From the NCBI GenBank assembly GCA_047971485.1, contig JBKDZR010000007.1, positions 12,433-76,432 of the forward strand: DNA of 64,000 nt, read 5' to 3'. Each line of letters opens with the position of its first letter. Position 1 is the first letter of the stretch. Shown one piece after another: positions 26,296-35,390 of the stretch. The DNA is from JBKDZR01 sp047971485 (GTDB taxonomy: Bacteria; Pseudomonadota; Alphaproteobacteria; Rhodobacterales; Rhodobacteraceae). Below the pieces are notes generated by a model that did no database searches, was not told the origin of the DNA, and was given only the letters and a program-made list of their open reading frames with translations. The position numbers were made by a program, and so were the translations under genes.

Positions 26296-27572
26296 TGTTC
26301 GATCTGGTCATTCGCGGGGGCACCCTGCCCGACGGGCGCATCACCGATATCGGCATCCGGGGCGATCGGATCGCTGCCGTAGAAACCTTGCCGGCGGATG
26401 TCACAGCCGGGCGGGTGATTGAGGCGGCGGGCGATCTGATCAGCCCGCCTTTTGTCGACCCGCATTTCCACCTGGATGCAACGCTCAGCTACGGGCTGCC
26501 GCGGATCAACGCCTCGGGCACCTTGCTGGAAGGGATCGCCCTGTGGGGCGAATTGAAACAGCAGACCAGCGTGCAGCAGATGATCGACCGCGCGCTGGCC
26601 TATTGCGACTGGGCGGTGTCCACCGGACTGCTGGCGATCCGGTCCCATGTGGATATCTGCGATGACAGCCTGAAGGGGGTCGAGGCGATGCTGGCCGTGC
26701 GCGAGATGGTGAAACCCTATCTCGATCTGCAGCTGGTAGCCTTCCCCCAGGATGGCTATTTGCGGGATCCGACGGCCAAGGCCAACCTGACCCGCGCCCT
26801 GGATCGCGGGATCGAGGTGGTCGGCGGCATCCCTCATTTTGAGCGCACGATGGAAGATGGCGCCCAATCCATCCGGGAACTTTGCCGCATCGCCGCCGAT
26901 CGCGGGCTGCCGGTGGACATGCATTGCGATGAAACCGACGATCCCCACAGCCGCCATATCGAGACATTGGCGGCGGAAACCCTGCGCACGGGCCTGCAAG
27001 GCCGGGTGGCTGGATCGCACCTGACCTCAATGCATTCGATGGACAACTACTATGTCTCGAAACTGCTGCCCCTGATCGCCGAGGCGGGGATTTCGGCCAT
27101 CCCCAATCCGCTGATCAACATCGTCCTTCAGGGGCGCCACGATACCTATCCCAAGCGGCGCGGGTTGACCCGGGTGCGCGAGATGCAGGCCGCCGGGATC
27201 CGTGTCGGCTGGGGGCAGGATTGCGTGCGCGATCCGTGGTATTCGCTGGGTACGGCGGACATGCTGGACGTGGCCTTCATGGGGATGCATGTGGCCCAGA
27301 TGACCAGCCCGGAAGAGATGCGCCGCTGTTTCGACATGGTGACCACGGAAAACGCGGCGATCCTGGGGCTGGCGGATTACGGGCTGGCGCCGGGCTGTCA
27401 GGCCTCGCTGGTGGTACTGGATGCCGGCGACCCGATCGAGGCCCTGCGCCTGCGCCCAGCGCGCTTGGCCGTGGTGTCAAAGGGCAAGCTGGTGGCCCAG
27501 GCCCCACGCGGCGATACGGCGCTGACCCTGCCCGACCGGCCCGGATCGGTCCGGCGGCGGCATCCTGTCTGA
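26295..27572 (+). CDS. CodA-family deaminase, candidate 5-methylcytosine deaminase
   Basis: 425 aa amidohydrolase. Residues align to E. coli CodA with a constant offset of four: H57 and H59 (H61, H63), Q152 (Q156), H210, E213, H242, D309 (D313), so the metal site and catalytic residues are intact. The position of CodA Asp314 is C310 (GWGQDCVRDPWYSLG). CodA homologues that lack this Asp, including one from Rhodobacter sphaeroides, have been shown to deaminate 5-methylcytosine to thymine; specificity here is inferred. It is coupled to the BMP importer, so the importer probably brings in a nucleobase or nucleoside. ATG 26295 follows AAGGGGAACGCTG. Confidence 0.88.
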   Translation: MFDLVIRGGTLPDGRITDIGIRGDRIAAVETLPADVTAGRVIEAAGDLISPPFVDPHFHLDATLSYGLPRINASGTLLEGIALWGELKQQTSVQQMIDRALAYCDWAVSTGLLAIRSHVDICDDSLKGVEAMLAVREMVKPYLDLQLVAFPQDGYLRDPTAKANLTRALDRGIEVVGGIPHFERTMEDGAQSIRELCRIAADRGLPVDMHCDETDDPHSRHIETLAAETLRTGLQGRVAGSHLTSMHSMDNYYVSKLLPLIAEAGISAIPNPLINIVLQGRHDTYPKRRGLTRVREMQAAGIRVGWGQDCVRDPWYSLGTADMLDVAFMGMHVAQMTSPEEMRRCFDMVTTENAAILGLADYGLAPGCQASLVVLDAGDPIEALRLRPARLAVVSKGKLVAQAPRGDTALTLPDRPGSVRRRHPV

Positions 27573-27991
27573 TACCAACGGCCCCAAGGATTGACCCGTT
27601 CGTGACAATCGGCTTTGCGGGACAAAGCAGCCGTTTCCATCAGCAGAGCCAGCCGCGCAGCGTCGGGCCGCGATGCGGCGATCCCAAGCCGGATCGGGTG
27701 CGCTTTATGGCGGCCATGTACATCTTCCCTCTGATATCAATGGCCTTGGGAAATGACCGCTTTGAGGGCTTGTTGACCTTTGCCACCAGCAGATCCAGCC
27801 GCGCCAGCGCCGGACCGGGGGCTGGCGCATCTGCCCTATGAACGGTGCGTTTTATGGTGGCCGTGGTAGCAAAACCCCAGAGCGTCGCGCTAACGGTGGC
27901 CGAGCGCCAGACCGGTGGGCCGGTCCGGCGCTGGCGCGGCGCCCTTCGGGCTTGTCCCGCGCCGGGGTGGGATCAACGGCGGCTTTGTCCC
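27573..27991. other. Intergenic region with degenerate repeats and a 20-bp inverted repeat
   Basis: No gene with family support. Two degenerate copies of a roughly 80-bp segment lie about 147 bp apart (near 27640-27720 and 27785-27865), each containing a CAGCAGA-x-CCAGCCGCGC-like part and a GGTGCGxTTTATGGxGGCC part. It separates the deaminase operon from the convergent LysR gene. It may be the remnant of a mobile or extragenic repeat. Confidence 0.45.
27799..27939. repeat. 20-bp perfect inverted repeat with 101-bp spacer
   Basis: CCGCGCCAGCGCCGGACCGG at 27799-27818 has its exact reverse complement at 27920-27939. The structure lies wholly in non-coding DNA between two convergent genes. It could be the ends of a small degenerate element or a large bidirectional terminator stem. 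Confidence 0.7.
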
Positions 27992-28903
27992 CTAAGCCGA
28001 CCTTGGAGGTCTGGCTTGGGCTGCCGCCTTGCCAATCTGATCCAGATGGATCTCGATCAGGCTCATCAAGGCACGCGAGGCATCCGACAGGTGCATGTCT
28101 GGGCGGGTGATGAAGCCAATCTGCCGGATCACTTCGGGGCTGGTCACGGCCAGGCTTTTCAGTCCGGTATAGCCCGGCTGGCGTTGCTCAAACGCTGGGA
28201 CCAGCGTGACCCCCAGCCCCTGTTTCACAAAGCTGATCGCGGTTGAGATGTTTTCCGCCTGATAGGTCCAGTGAAAGGGCGTTTCCGTGGGCCGCAGGGA
28301 TTGATCAATCACAGAATTGCCGATCAGAACATGGTCTTGCAGGGCCTCCCAGGTGGTTGTCGTCTCGTGTGCCAGGGGATGGTCCACTGCGCAGACGGCG
28401 ACGAAGGGCTCGGTGGCGATGGGGTGGAAATCCAGCTCATAGAAAGTGCCCTGACGCACGACCAGCCCGAATTCGGCCTCGCCATTGTTGACCTGGGCCG
28501 CGATGGCGCGGGCATAGCCGTCCAGTACGCGCAGGCGGATCTGTGGCATGCTAACCGAGAAATCCCGCAGCACGGCAGCCAGAATGGACACGGCCAGTGA
28601 GGGGATGCACCCCATGGTCAGTTCCCGCCGCTTGAGTTGGCCCAACTCCTTCAGGTCGGTCAGCGCATTTTCCAGATCGTCGATGGCCCGGCGGGCGCGG
28701 GGCAGCAGGTCCAGCCCTTCGCGCGACAGGGCCAGCTTGCGTGTGGTGCGGATGAACAATGGCAGCCCCAGATCGTCCTCCAGCTTGCCGATCCGATGGG
28801 AGAGGGCCGTTTGGCTGAGGTTCATGGCCTTTGCCGCATCGACGAAGGACCCGTGATCGGCAATGGCGATAAAGGCCTGCAAGCCCAGAACATCCACGCG
28901 CAT
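27992..28903 (-). CDS. LysR-family transcriptional regulator next to the TRAP operon
   Basis: 303 aa. The helix-turn-helix (GSFVDAAKAMNLSQTALSHR, residues about 18-37) is followed by a substrate-binding domain beginning RRELTMGCIPSLAVSILAAV. ATG at 28903 has AAGGGG upstream at a long spacing. It lies downstream of dctP on the same strand, but the terminator at 29034-29057 separates it from the TRAP genes, so it probably has its own promoter. A role in controlling the TRAP transporter is inferred from adjacency. Confidence 0.9.
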   Translation of the reverse strand: MRVDVLGLQAFIAIADHGSFVDAAKAMNLSQTALSHRIGKLEDDLGLPLFIRTTRKLALSREGLDLLPRARRAIDDLENALTDLKELGQLKRRELTMGCIPSLAVSILAAVLRDFSVSMPQIRLRVLDGYARAIAAQVNNGEAEFGLVVRQGTFYELDFHPIATEPFVAVCAVDHPLAHETTTTWEALQDHVLIGNSVIDQSLRPTETPFHWTYQAENISTAISFVKQGLGVTLVPAFEQRQPGYTGLKSLAVTSPEVIRQIGFITRPDMHLSDASRALMSLIEIHLDQIGKAAAQARPPRSA

Positions 28904-29024
28904 ATTGATGAAACCCCTTCATGAAATGTGTCAGGCCAGCACCATCCTTAACGAACCAGCCGGTCAAGACCAATGCCCAATGCCGGGGCCCGCACCCCGA
29001 CCCAACGGCGTGGTTCCATGGGGC

Positions 29025-29057
29025 GGCAAAAGAAAAGGGCCGCCGAAGCGACCCTTT
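29025..29057 (-). terminator. Rho-independent terminator of the TRAP operon
   Basis: On the minus strand AAAGGGTCGC-TTCG-GCGGCCCTTT forms a 10-bp stem with one mismatch and a stable TTCG loop, followed by TTCTTTTG. It begins 21 bp past the dctP stop. Confidence 0.8.
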
Positions 29058-29077
29058 CCAACGGGAAGATAACCGGA

Positions 29078-30196
29078 TCAGAGCGCGCCAGGATCCAGCT
29101 TGGAATAGACCTCGGCCCACAGCGCCTCGGTGAACTTGTCGACATCGGTGCCGATCTCGGGCGACAGGGTCAGCCATTTTTCCAGGTTTTTGGCATAGGC
29201 ATCCATCAGCGCACCGGGGTCCTGCACGCCCAGGGTTTCGCCTGCGGCCACACGGGCCGGGCGGTTGCCATCGGGAAACGCGCGGATGAAATCGCGCAGG
29301 TCATCGGCGGTTTCAACCATTGCCACGCCGTTATTGGCGATCTGATCTTCCAGGACTTCGCCATTCTTGACGACGAAATTCGAGATCGCATGGCGGGCCG
29401 AAATATAGGCCGAGGCACGAAGCGTGGCAGTCTTGCCCGTCTCGGACATCTCGGCCCAGGCATCGTGGTTCATTTGCAGCCCGATCACCGGGGCATAGGT
29501 GCCCAGCGGTTCGGCGGTTACGAATTTTGCCTTTTCGCCATAGCCATAGGTCACCAGCCAATCCGCCGCCCCGACGGCGCAATCAATCCCGCCACGCTGA
29601 AGCATGGTCACGGATTCAGCCAGCGTCATCGACACCTGGGTCGCGCCGCTTTCGTTGATCATGTCACCGATCCCGCCGATCGCGCGCACCCGCATGCCGC
29701 GCAGGTCGTCCAGTGTTGCGACCGGCTTGGTGCACATCAGCAGCGTTGGCGGGGCCGCATAAGGGCCAAAGGGGATCGAGTTCATCTTGGCACTGTCGGC
29801 CAGACATTGCGGGCAGTTCAGGAACAGGGTTTCCGTTACCGCACCGGTCAGCGCCACGACATCCTCGGTCGGGACCACGACGGAATACAGGAAGGCCAGG
29901 CTGGGCAGGGTGCTGGGCGAGAAGAAGGGTGAAATCAGCCCGCCATCCATCAGACGGTCCTCGACAGCGGAAAAGGTGCCCACGCCATCGGCCAACTGTC
30001 CTCCGACGATCAGATCCCAGCTGACCTTGCCATCGGTGGCTTCGGAAATCATCTCGAAGGCCTCGGGCAGGGTGTGGGTGTTGATGAAATCGGTGCCCGG
30101 CACAAAGGACCCATAGACCAGATGCTGGGCGTTCGCGGCCAGCGGCAGGGTGGCGGCAAGGCCGAGACCAAGCAGCGTGGTGGTGACAGAACGCAT
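29078..30196 (-). CDS. TRAP transporter solute-binding protein (DctP family)
   Basis: 372 aa with a Sec signal peptide (SVTTTLLGLGLAATLPLAA, cut before QHLVYGS). DctP-type periplasmic binder of a Na+-driven TRAP importer, usually for carboxylates. ATG at 30196 with GGGAGGAAACAC upstream. Conserved segments: GGQLADGVGTFSAVEDRLMD, TKPVATLDDLRGMRVRA, and GATQVSMTLAESVTMLQRGG, where the carboxylate-binding Arg is expected in the RVRA segment. It lies 162 bp after dctM, a long gap for an operon. Confidence 0.92.
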   Translation of the reverse strand: MRSVTTTLLGLGLAATLPLAANAQHLVYGSFVPGTDFINTHTLPEAFEMISEATDGKVSWDLIVGGQLADGVGTFSAVEDRLMDGGLISPFFSPSTLPSLAFLYSVVVPTEDVVALTGAVTETLFLNCPQCLADSAKMNSIPFGPYAAPPTLLMCTKPVATLDDLRGMRVRAIGGIGDMINESGATQVSMTLAESVTMLQRGGIDCAVGAADWLVTYGYGEKAKFVTAEPLGTYAPVIGLQMNHDAWAEMSETGKTATLRASAYISARHAISNFVVKNGEVLEDQIANNGVAMVETADDLRDFIRAFPDGNRPARVAAGETLGVQDPGALMDAYAKNLEKWLTLSPEIGTDVDKFTEALWAEVYSKLDPGAL

Positions 30197-30358
30197 GTGT
30201 TTCCTCCCGTTTGCGTCTTGTGTGCCTGGGGCAAGGCGCCCGGGCACATGGGCTGATGAAACCGTAGGGGGCTTTCTCTCTATGTGACAAACGCAAAATA
30301 TGGGATCATTGCTGCATGGTTTTGCTGAATGCCGGGGCGTCGGATGACCCGCCTTGCC

Positions 30359-31675
30359 TTATTGCATCAAGCCGGGCAGCCAGAGCGAGATTTGCGGAAA
30401 GCCGATCAACAGCGCCATCACCAGAACCTCGCACAGCAGGAACCAGCTGACCCCCCGAAAGATCTGGCCCAGTTCCACGCTGTCGCCGGCGGCGGCCTTG
30501 ACCACGAAGATGTTCATGCCCACCGGGGGCGTCAGCATGCCGATCTCGATGTATTTCACCACGATCACCCCGAACCAGATCAGATCCAGTCCCAGGGCCT
30601 TCAGCATCGGCAGGAAGACCGGGATGGTGATCAGCATGATGCCCAGGGGATCCAGGAACATGCCGAGGATCAGATACACCACCGACATGGCGACGATGAC
30701 CAGCAGGGGATTGTCGGCGAAAGGGGCGAAGGTCTCGGACAGAAAGCCGGCCATGCCGGTCAGTGCCAGCAGCCGCGTATACATCACCGCACCGATGCCG
30801 ACGAAGAAGATCTGCGCCGAGGTGGACATGCTGTCGCGGACCGCTCCGATGAAGCTGCCCCAGCTGAGTGATCGACGGGCCACGGCGATCACGGTGGCGA
30901 TGGCGGCACCCACGGCACCGGCCTCGGTTGGGGTGACCAGGCCGGAATACAGCCCGCCGATCACGCCCAGGATCAGCAGGATCACCGGCCATGTCTCGCC
31001 CAGGGCGTTCCAGCGGTCGGTCTTCAGGTTGCGCACCTCGTCGGGCGACAGGCTGGGCGCGAGGGCCGGGTTCAGCTTGGCGCGGATCACGATCATCGCG
31101 GTGTAGGCAAAGGCGGTCAGCAGCCCCGGGATGACCCCGGCGATCAGCAGTTGCGAGATCGAGACCTCGGCGAAGATCCCGAAGATGACGAACATGATCG
31201 ATGGTGGGATCAGGGCCGCCAATGTCCCGGCCGAGGCTACGACGCCGGTGGCCAGCCCCTTGTCATAGCCGGCGCGAAGCATCTCGGGCACGGCCAGGCG
31301 GGTCATGGTGGCCGAGGCTGCAACCGATGACCCCGAGGCCGCCCCGAACCCTGCACAGGCAAAATTCGCCGCGACGGCCAGTCCCCCGGGCAGGCCCGAC
31401 AGCCACAGGCGTGCGGTGCGGAACATGGCCGTCGAAATCCCCGAAGCGGTGGTGATCGCCCCCATCAGCAGGAACATGGGGATTGCGGTCAGTTCCCAGG
31501 AATTGGCGAAGGCGAAGGGCGAATCCCGGGCGACGGACAGCGCCACGTTCATGTTGCGCACGATCACGAAGCCGCCCAGGGACACCACGCCAAGCGCCAC
31601 GCCGACAGGCACGCGCAGACCGACCAGCAGGATGATCAGCAGGATTGATCCGAAGCCGATGCTCAGGGGATCCAT
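30359..31675 (-). CDS. TRAP transporter large permease (DctM family)
   Basis: 438 aa, about 11-12 membrane segments, ion-transport superfamily. Motifs include GLRVPVGVALGVVSLGGF, ELTAIPMFLLMGAI, AGFGAASGSSVAASATMTRL, LAALIPPSIMFVIFG and LTPPVGMNIFVVK. ATG at 31675 begins one base after the dctQ stop codon, so it is coupled to dctQ. Confidence 0.94.
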   Translation of the reverse strand: MDPLSIGFGSILLIILLVGLRVPVGVALGVVSLGGFVIVRNMNVALSVARDSPFAFANSWELTAIPMFLLMGAITTASGISTAMFRTARLWLSGLPGGLAVAANFACAGFGAASGSSVAASATMTRLAVPEMLRAGYDKGLATGVVASAGTLAALIPPSIMFVIFGIFAEVSISQLLIAGVIPGLLTAFAYTAMIVIRAKLNPALAPSLSPDEVRNLKTDRWNALGETWPVILLILGVIGGLYSGLVTPTEAGAVGAAIATVIAVARRSLSWGSFIGAVRDSMSTSAQIFFVGIGAVMYTRLLALTGMAGFLSETFAPFADNPLLVIVAMSVVYLILGMFLDPLGIMLITIPVFLPMLKALGLDLIWFGVIVVKYIEIGMLTPPVGMNIFVVKAAAGDSVELGQIFRGVSWFLLCEVLVMALLIGFPQISLWLPGLMQ

Positions 31676-31676
31676 C

Positions 31677-32198
31677 TTACAGGCCCTCCGCAGTGTTCGA
31701 GGGGTGGCTGTCATCATGGGCAATGGATTTCTCGACCAGACGCAGCAACGTCGCCAAGATCATGGCGAACAGCGCGATCGGCACCAGCCAGCGCGCGGGC
31801 CAGATCGGCAGAAAGCCACCGGGGATCTGCACGACCTCGCCTTCGCCCGTGCGCCGGAGCGCCGATTTCACCCCCTGCCAGCCCAGCAGGGCCAGATAGG
31901 CAATGGTCAGCAGGTCGACGGCAATGGCCAGGATATGCCGGCCCTGCGCGGGCAGAAGCTTGGTGAACAGGTCGGCGCGGATATGGGTGTCGGTATAGCT
32001 GACGAAGGCCAGGGGCATGAAAGCGACGATGATCATGTAGTAAGAGGCGGTGATCTCGCCCACCGCCGGCAGCGAATGGCGCAGGGCTCCGCGGGCGATT
32101 ACGTCTGCGGTCACATGCAGCATCATGAGGATGCCGATCAGCACGGCCAAACCCATCAAGGATCGGTGAATCCAGCGAAGATGTCGAACGAGTGTCAC
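31677..32198 (-). CDS. TRAP transporter small permease (DctQ family)
   Basis: 173 aa, four membrane segments, with the DctQ pattern RGALRHSLPAVGEITASYYM and DTHIRADLFTKLLP. GTG start at 32198 with GGGAGGATC about nine bases upstream. First gene of the dctQ-dctM-dctP unit. Its upstream gap of 341 bp separates it from the amidase gene on the same strand. Confidence 0.9.
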   Translation of the reverse strand: MTLVRHLRWIHRSLMGLAVLIGILMMLHVTADVIARGALRHSLPAVGEITASYYMIIVAFMPLAFVSYTDTHIRADLFTKLLPAQGRHILAIAVDLLTIAYLALLGWQGVKSALRRTGEGEVVQIPGGFLPIWPARWLVPIALFAMILATLLRLVEKSIAHDDSHPSNTAEGL

Positions 32199-32539
32199 GG
32201 CCCGGATCCTCCCTTTCCGCCTGTCTCCCGCAGGCGACCGTTGTCTTGATCCTGACCCTAAGGGGCGACTATTCGGTTATCCAATGTATTTTTCTTGGAA
32301 ATTGGTGCAGGAATTGCATGAAAGCGGGGCCTGTGCTGCGTTTGCCGAGCCGAGGGAACCGGTCTTCATCAGATGTCCGGCCCAGAAGCGGTGGCTGTTC
32401 TTTCAACTCGTCCTGGGGCAGGTCCGCTTCCGGTTTTATCGGGCGGGCTCCGGCTATGGTGCTAGCACGGTTGGATCCGCCGCAGCCAACGGCCGCTTCG
32501 TCCCGCAGGGCCGGATCCGCCGCCTACCATGACGATTGG
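32199..32539. other. Intergenic region between amidase and dctQ
   Basis: No supported gene. An AT-rich stretch around 32275-32320 (on the minus strand CCAAT-N15-ATTGG) is the likely promoter area for the TRAP operon. Two direct copies of GGATCCGCCGC (32474 and 32512 areas) lie near the amidase end. No rho-independent terminator was found for the operon that ends at 32540. Confidence 0.45.
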
Positions 32540-33691
32540 TCAGCTTGGCGCGGATCCGAAAGTCGCGATGGCCAGGCGGATCAAGGCCAGATCCGAGCCG
32601 GCCGGACCGATCAGGGACAGGCCAAGGGGCGCGCCGTTGATCCGGGCGACGGGCACGCTGATCTGGGGCAGTCCGCAATGCCCGGCAATGGACAGCAGTC
32701 GGATCGCCGTGTTGCGGTAGCGGTCCATCTCGGCGCCTCCGGTGCCCAGCAGGGGCGCGGCGCCGGGGGCCGTTGGCAGCAGCAGGATCCCGTCAGGGCC
32801 CAGACGTCCGACCACCCGCGCGCGCAGCTGGCGGCGCTCGGTCTGGGCAGCGGTGATTTCGTCAGGGTGCAGGGCCATGGCGTCGAGAAACCGTTCGCGC
32901 ACGCCGGGGCCGAAATCCGGGTCGTTGCTGGTGATCCAGTCCCGGAAGGTTTGCGCTACCTGTGCGCCCTGCACGATGCGAAAGACGGGTTGCAGCCGGG
33001 CGATCGTTTCGGGATCCAGCAGGGGGGCCGGATCGCTGGCGGGCAGATGGGGACGCAGGGCCTGGGCTGTGGCCGGGGGGACCTCGGCCCACAGGTCGCG
33101 GGGGGCGAGGAACCGCTGCGGCGCGGTGCCCGGGGCTGGGGCCAGCTGTTCGGCGCCCTTCAGCAGGGTCTCGCCATCGCGGCTGAACAGGCCGGGCACG
33201 TCATAATCGGCGGCCAGGGCCTGCATACCGCCCGCTGACAGCAGGCCGAAACTGGGACGCCAGCCCCACAGGCCACAGAACGATGCCGGCAGCCGCACGG
33301 ACCCGCCCGTGTCCGTTCCCAGCCCGATATCGGCCAGCCCCTGCGCTACGGCCGAGGCCGAACCCGAGGACGACCCGCCAGGCACGCGATCGGGGGCCGC
33401 CGGGTTGAGCGGCGTGCCGTAGTGTGCGTTCTCACCCATCAGCGAATAGGCCAATTCGTCCATATGGGTCTTGCCGACGGGACGGGCCCCGACGCGGATC
33501 AGCTGATCGACAACGGCCGCATGGGCCGTCGCCGGGGCATGGGTCGCCGCCCAGGCAGGATGCCCGGATCCGCTGACCACCCCGGCGACATCGAGATTGT
33601 CCTTGATTGCCAGGCGCAGCCCTGACAACGGGCCGTCGATGGCTGCAAAATGATCTTCGGCGAAAGTATGAATGAATGGAGAGATCGCCAT
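32540..33691 (-). CDS. Amidase (amidase-signature family)
   Basis: 383 aa, short for the family. The Ser-cisSer-Lys triad is complete: K30 (LRLAIKDNLD), S107 (PGGSSSGSAS) and S131 (GTDTGGSVRLPASFCG). Such enzymes hydrolyse linear amides, including allophanate, ureido compounds and indoleacetamide. Last gene of the putative minus-strand catabolic operon; it starts one base after the ABC ATPase stop, so it should act on the imported compound or a breakdown product. Substrate unknown. Confidence 0.9.
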   Translation of the reverse strand: MAISPFIHTFAEDHFAAIDGPLSGLRLAIKDNLDVAGVVSGSGHPAWAATHAPATAHAAVVDQLIRVGARPVGKTHMDELAYSLMGENAHYGTPLNPAAPDRVPGGSSSGSASAVAQGLADIGLGTDTGGSVRLPASFCGLWGWRPSFGLLSAGGMQALAADYDVPGLFSRDGETLLKGAEQLAPAPGTAPQRFLAPRDLWAEVPPATAQALRPHLPASDPAPLLDPETIARLQPVFRIVQGAQVAQTFRDWITSNDPDFGPGVRERFLDAMALHPDEITAAQTERRQLRARVVGRLGPDGILLLPTAPGAAPLLGTGGAEMDRYRNTAIRLLSIAGHCGLPQISVPVARINGAPLGLSLIGPAGSDLALIRLAIATFGSAPS

Positions 33692-33692
33692 G

Positions 33693-34496
33693 TCAGCTGT
33701 CCATCGCCTGGGCCAACAGGGCGCTGACCTGCTGGCAATGTCCGGAATAGGCCGGAGTCAGGCGAAAGGCCGCCTCGCGGGGGTAGGGTTCATCCACGCC
33801 GATCTCGCCAATGATTCGGCCCGGACGCGCTGCCATGACGACGATGCGGTTGGACAGATAGACGCTTTCGAACACGGAATGGGTGACGAAGATCACCGTG
33901 GATTGCGTGTGTTTCCACAGTTCCAGCAGATCCTGGGACAGCTTGTTGCGGGTGATCTCATCCAGGGCGGCGAAGGGTTCGTCCATCAGCAGAAGGCGGG
34001 GTTTGGTCACCAGGGCCCGGGCGATGGAAACGCGCATCTTCATGCCGCCCGACAGTTCACGCGGATAGCTGTCGTGAAAGCCCCCCAGCCCGACCGTATC
34101 GAGGATCGCGGCGACATCGGCCCGGGCCTGCACGCGCGATCGCCCGGCCAGTTTCAGCGGCAGGAAGACATTGTCGAACACGGTCAGCCAGGGCATCAGG
34201 TTGGGTTCCTGAAAGACGAAACCGATCTCGCCGGCGGCGGCCCGGATGCCCTTGCGCTCGTCCTCGCCGGGGCGCTGGATGCGGCCCCGGGTGTGATCGG
34301 TCAGCCCGGCGGCGATCTTCAGCGCGGTGGACTTGCCGCATCCCGATGGCCCCAGAAGCGACACGAACTCGCCTGGCATCACATCGAGGTTGAGGTTGCG
34401 CAAGGCCTCGGTCCCGTTGGGATAAACCTTGTCGAGGTTCTGCATCCGCATGACGGGGGCCATGGTGGCGGGCGGTTTGATGGCGGCCTCGGGCAT
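33693..34496 (-). CDS. ABC transporter ATPase (nitrate/sulfonate/ThiZ type)
   Basis: 267 aa, single ATPase domain: Walker A LLGPSGCGKST, Q-loop FVFQEPNLMPWLTVFDN, signature LSGGMKMRVSIARAL, Walker B LLLMDEPFAALD and switch His in VTHSVFES. The NLMPWLTVFDNV segment is typical of SsuB/TauB/NrtD-like importers. Its start overlaps the permease stop (TGATG). Partner of the permease upstream and probably of the binding protein at 46120 on the other strand. Confidence 0.93.
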   Translation of the reverse strand: MPEAAIKPPATMAPVMRMQNLDKVYPNGTEALRNLNLDVMPGEFVSLLGPSGCGKSTALKIAAGLTDHTRGRIQRPGEDERKGIRAAAGEIGFVFQEPNLMPWLTVFDNVFLPLKLAGRSRVQARADVAAILDTVGLGGFHDSYPRELSGGMKMRVSIARALVTKPRLLLMDEPFAALDEITRNKLSQDLLELWKHTQSTVIFVTHSVFESVYLSNRIVVMAARPGRIIGEIGVDEPYPREAAFRLTPAYSGHCQQVSALLAQAMDS

Positions 34497-35359
34497 CAGG
34501 TGTTCCCCTTCATTTCGCTTTCATGCCAGGTGCTGAGCAGCCTGGACTGGACGATCGAGGTGACATACCAGATCGCCAGGCCAAAGACGGACAGGATGAA
34601 CAGGGCGGCAAACATGCGGGGGACATCCAGCAAGGTGCCGCTTTCGACGATCACCCAGGCCAATCCGGTCGAGGCACCCGATCCGGCGACGAATTCGGCG
34701 ACGACGCCACCGATGACCGCCAGGCTGGACGAAATGCGCGCGCCGGTCAGGATATAAGGCAGGGCGGCAGGCAACTGAAGTTCGCGGAACCGTTGCCAGC
34801 GGCTGGCCTGGTAGAGGGTCATGACATCCTGCAATCCGCTGTCGGCGGATTTCATCCCAGTCACCGTGTTGGCCAGCATCGGAAAAAACGCCACCAGCCA
34901 AGCCAGGATCATCAGGCCCAGCCAGACGCGGTCCAGCCCGACCCAGATGATGACCAGCGGGGCGATGGCCACCATCGGGGTCACCTGCAGGGCGATGGCA
35001 TAGGGCCACAGCATCCGTTCGATATCCTTGTGCTGGGCCAGCAGCAGCCCCCCAAGGATCCCCGAGATGACAGCGGCCAGAAAGGCGACCAGGGTGATCC
35101 CGGCCGTGTAGGCAAGCGATTTCATCAGATAGGGAAAGTTCTCGATGATGCTGATGACGATCATCGAGGGCGGGGGCAGGATGAATTTCGATATCTCGAA
35201 GGCGTGAACCGAAACTTCCCAGACCAGCAGGAAAAAGATCCCGGCGGCGACGGTCGGGGCGGTTTCGCGCAGGAGGGTGGCCAAACGTCCGGGGGTTGCC
35301 GGCATGGGGGTGGTCGGAACCGGGGCGGGCTGGGGGCCGGTCGGGCTGTTCTGTGTCAC
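34496..35359 (-). CDS. ABC transporter permease (SsuC/ThiX type)
   Basis: 287 aa, six membrane segments. Family motifs: FILPPPSMIVISIIENFPYL, AIALQVTPMVAIAPLVIIWVG and the EAA loop (YQASRWQRFRELQLPAALPYIL). GTG at 35359 with GAGGACCCGAACAG upstream is preferred; the frame is open back to 35443 but that part overlaps the hydrolase gene. The N-terminal 30 residues are Pro/Thr-rich and cytoplasmic. Confidence 0.88.
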   Translation of the reverse strand: MTQNSPTGPQPAPVPTTPMPATPGRLATLLRETAPTVAAGIFFLLVWEVSVHAFEISKFILPPPSMIVISIIENFPYLMKSLAYTAGITLVAFLAAVISGILGGLLLAQHKDIERMLWPYAIALQVTPMVAIAPLVIIWVGLDRVWLGLMILAWLVAFFPMLANTVTGMKSADSGLQDVMTLYQASRWQRFRELQLPAALPYILTGARISSSLAVIGGVVAEFVAGSGASTGLAWVIVESGTLLDVPRMFAALFILSVFGLAIWYVTSIVQSRLLSTWHESEMKGNT

Positions 35360-35390
35360 CTGTTCGGGTCCTCTGTCAGAAGTCTGGCAC

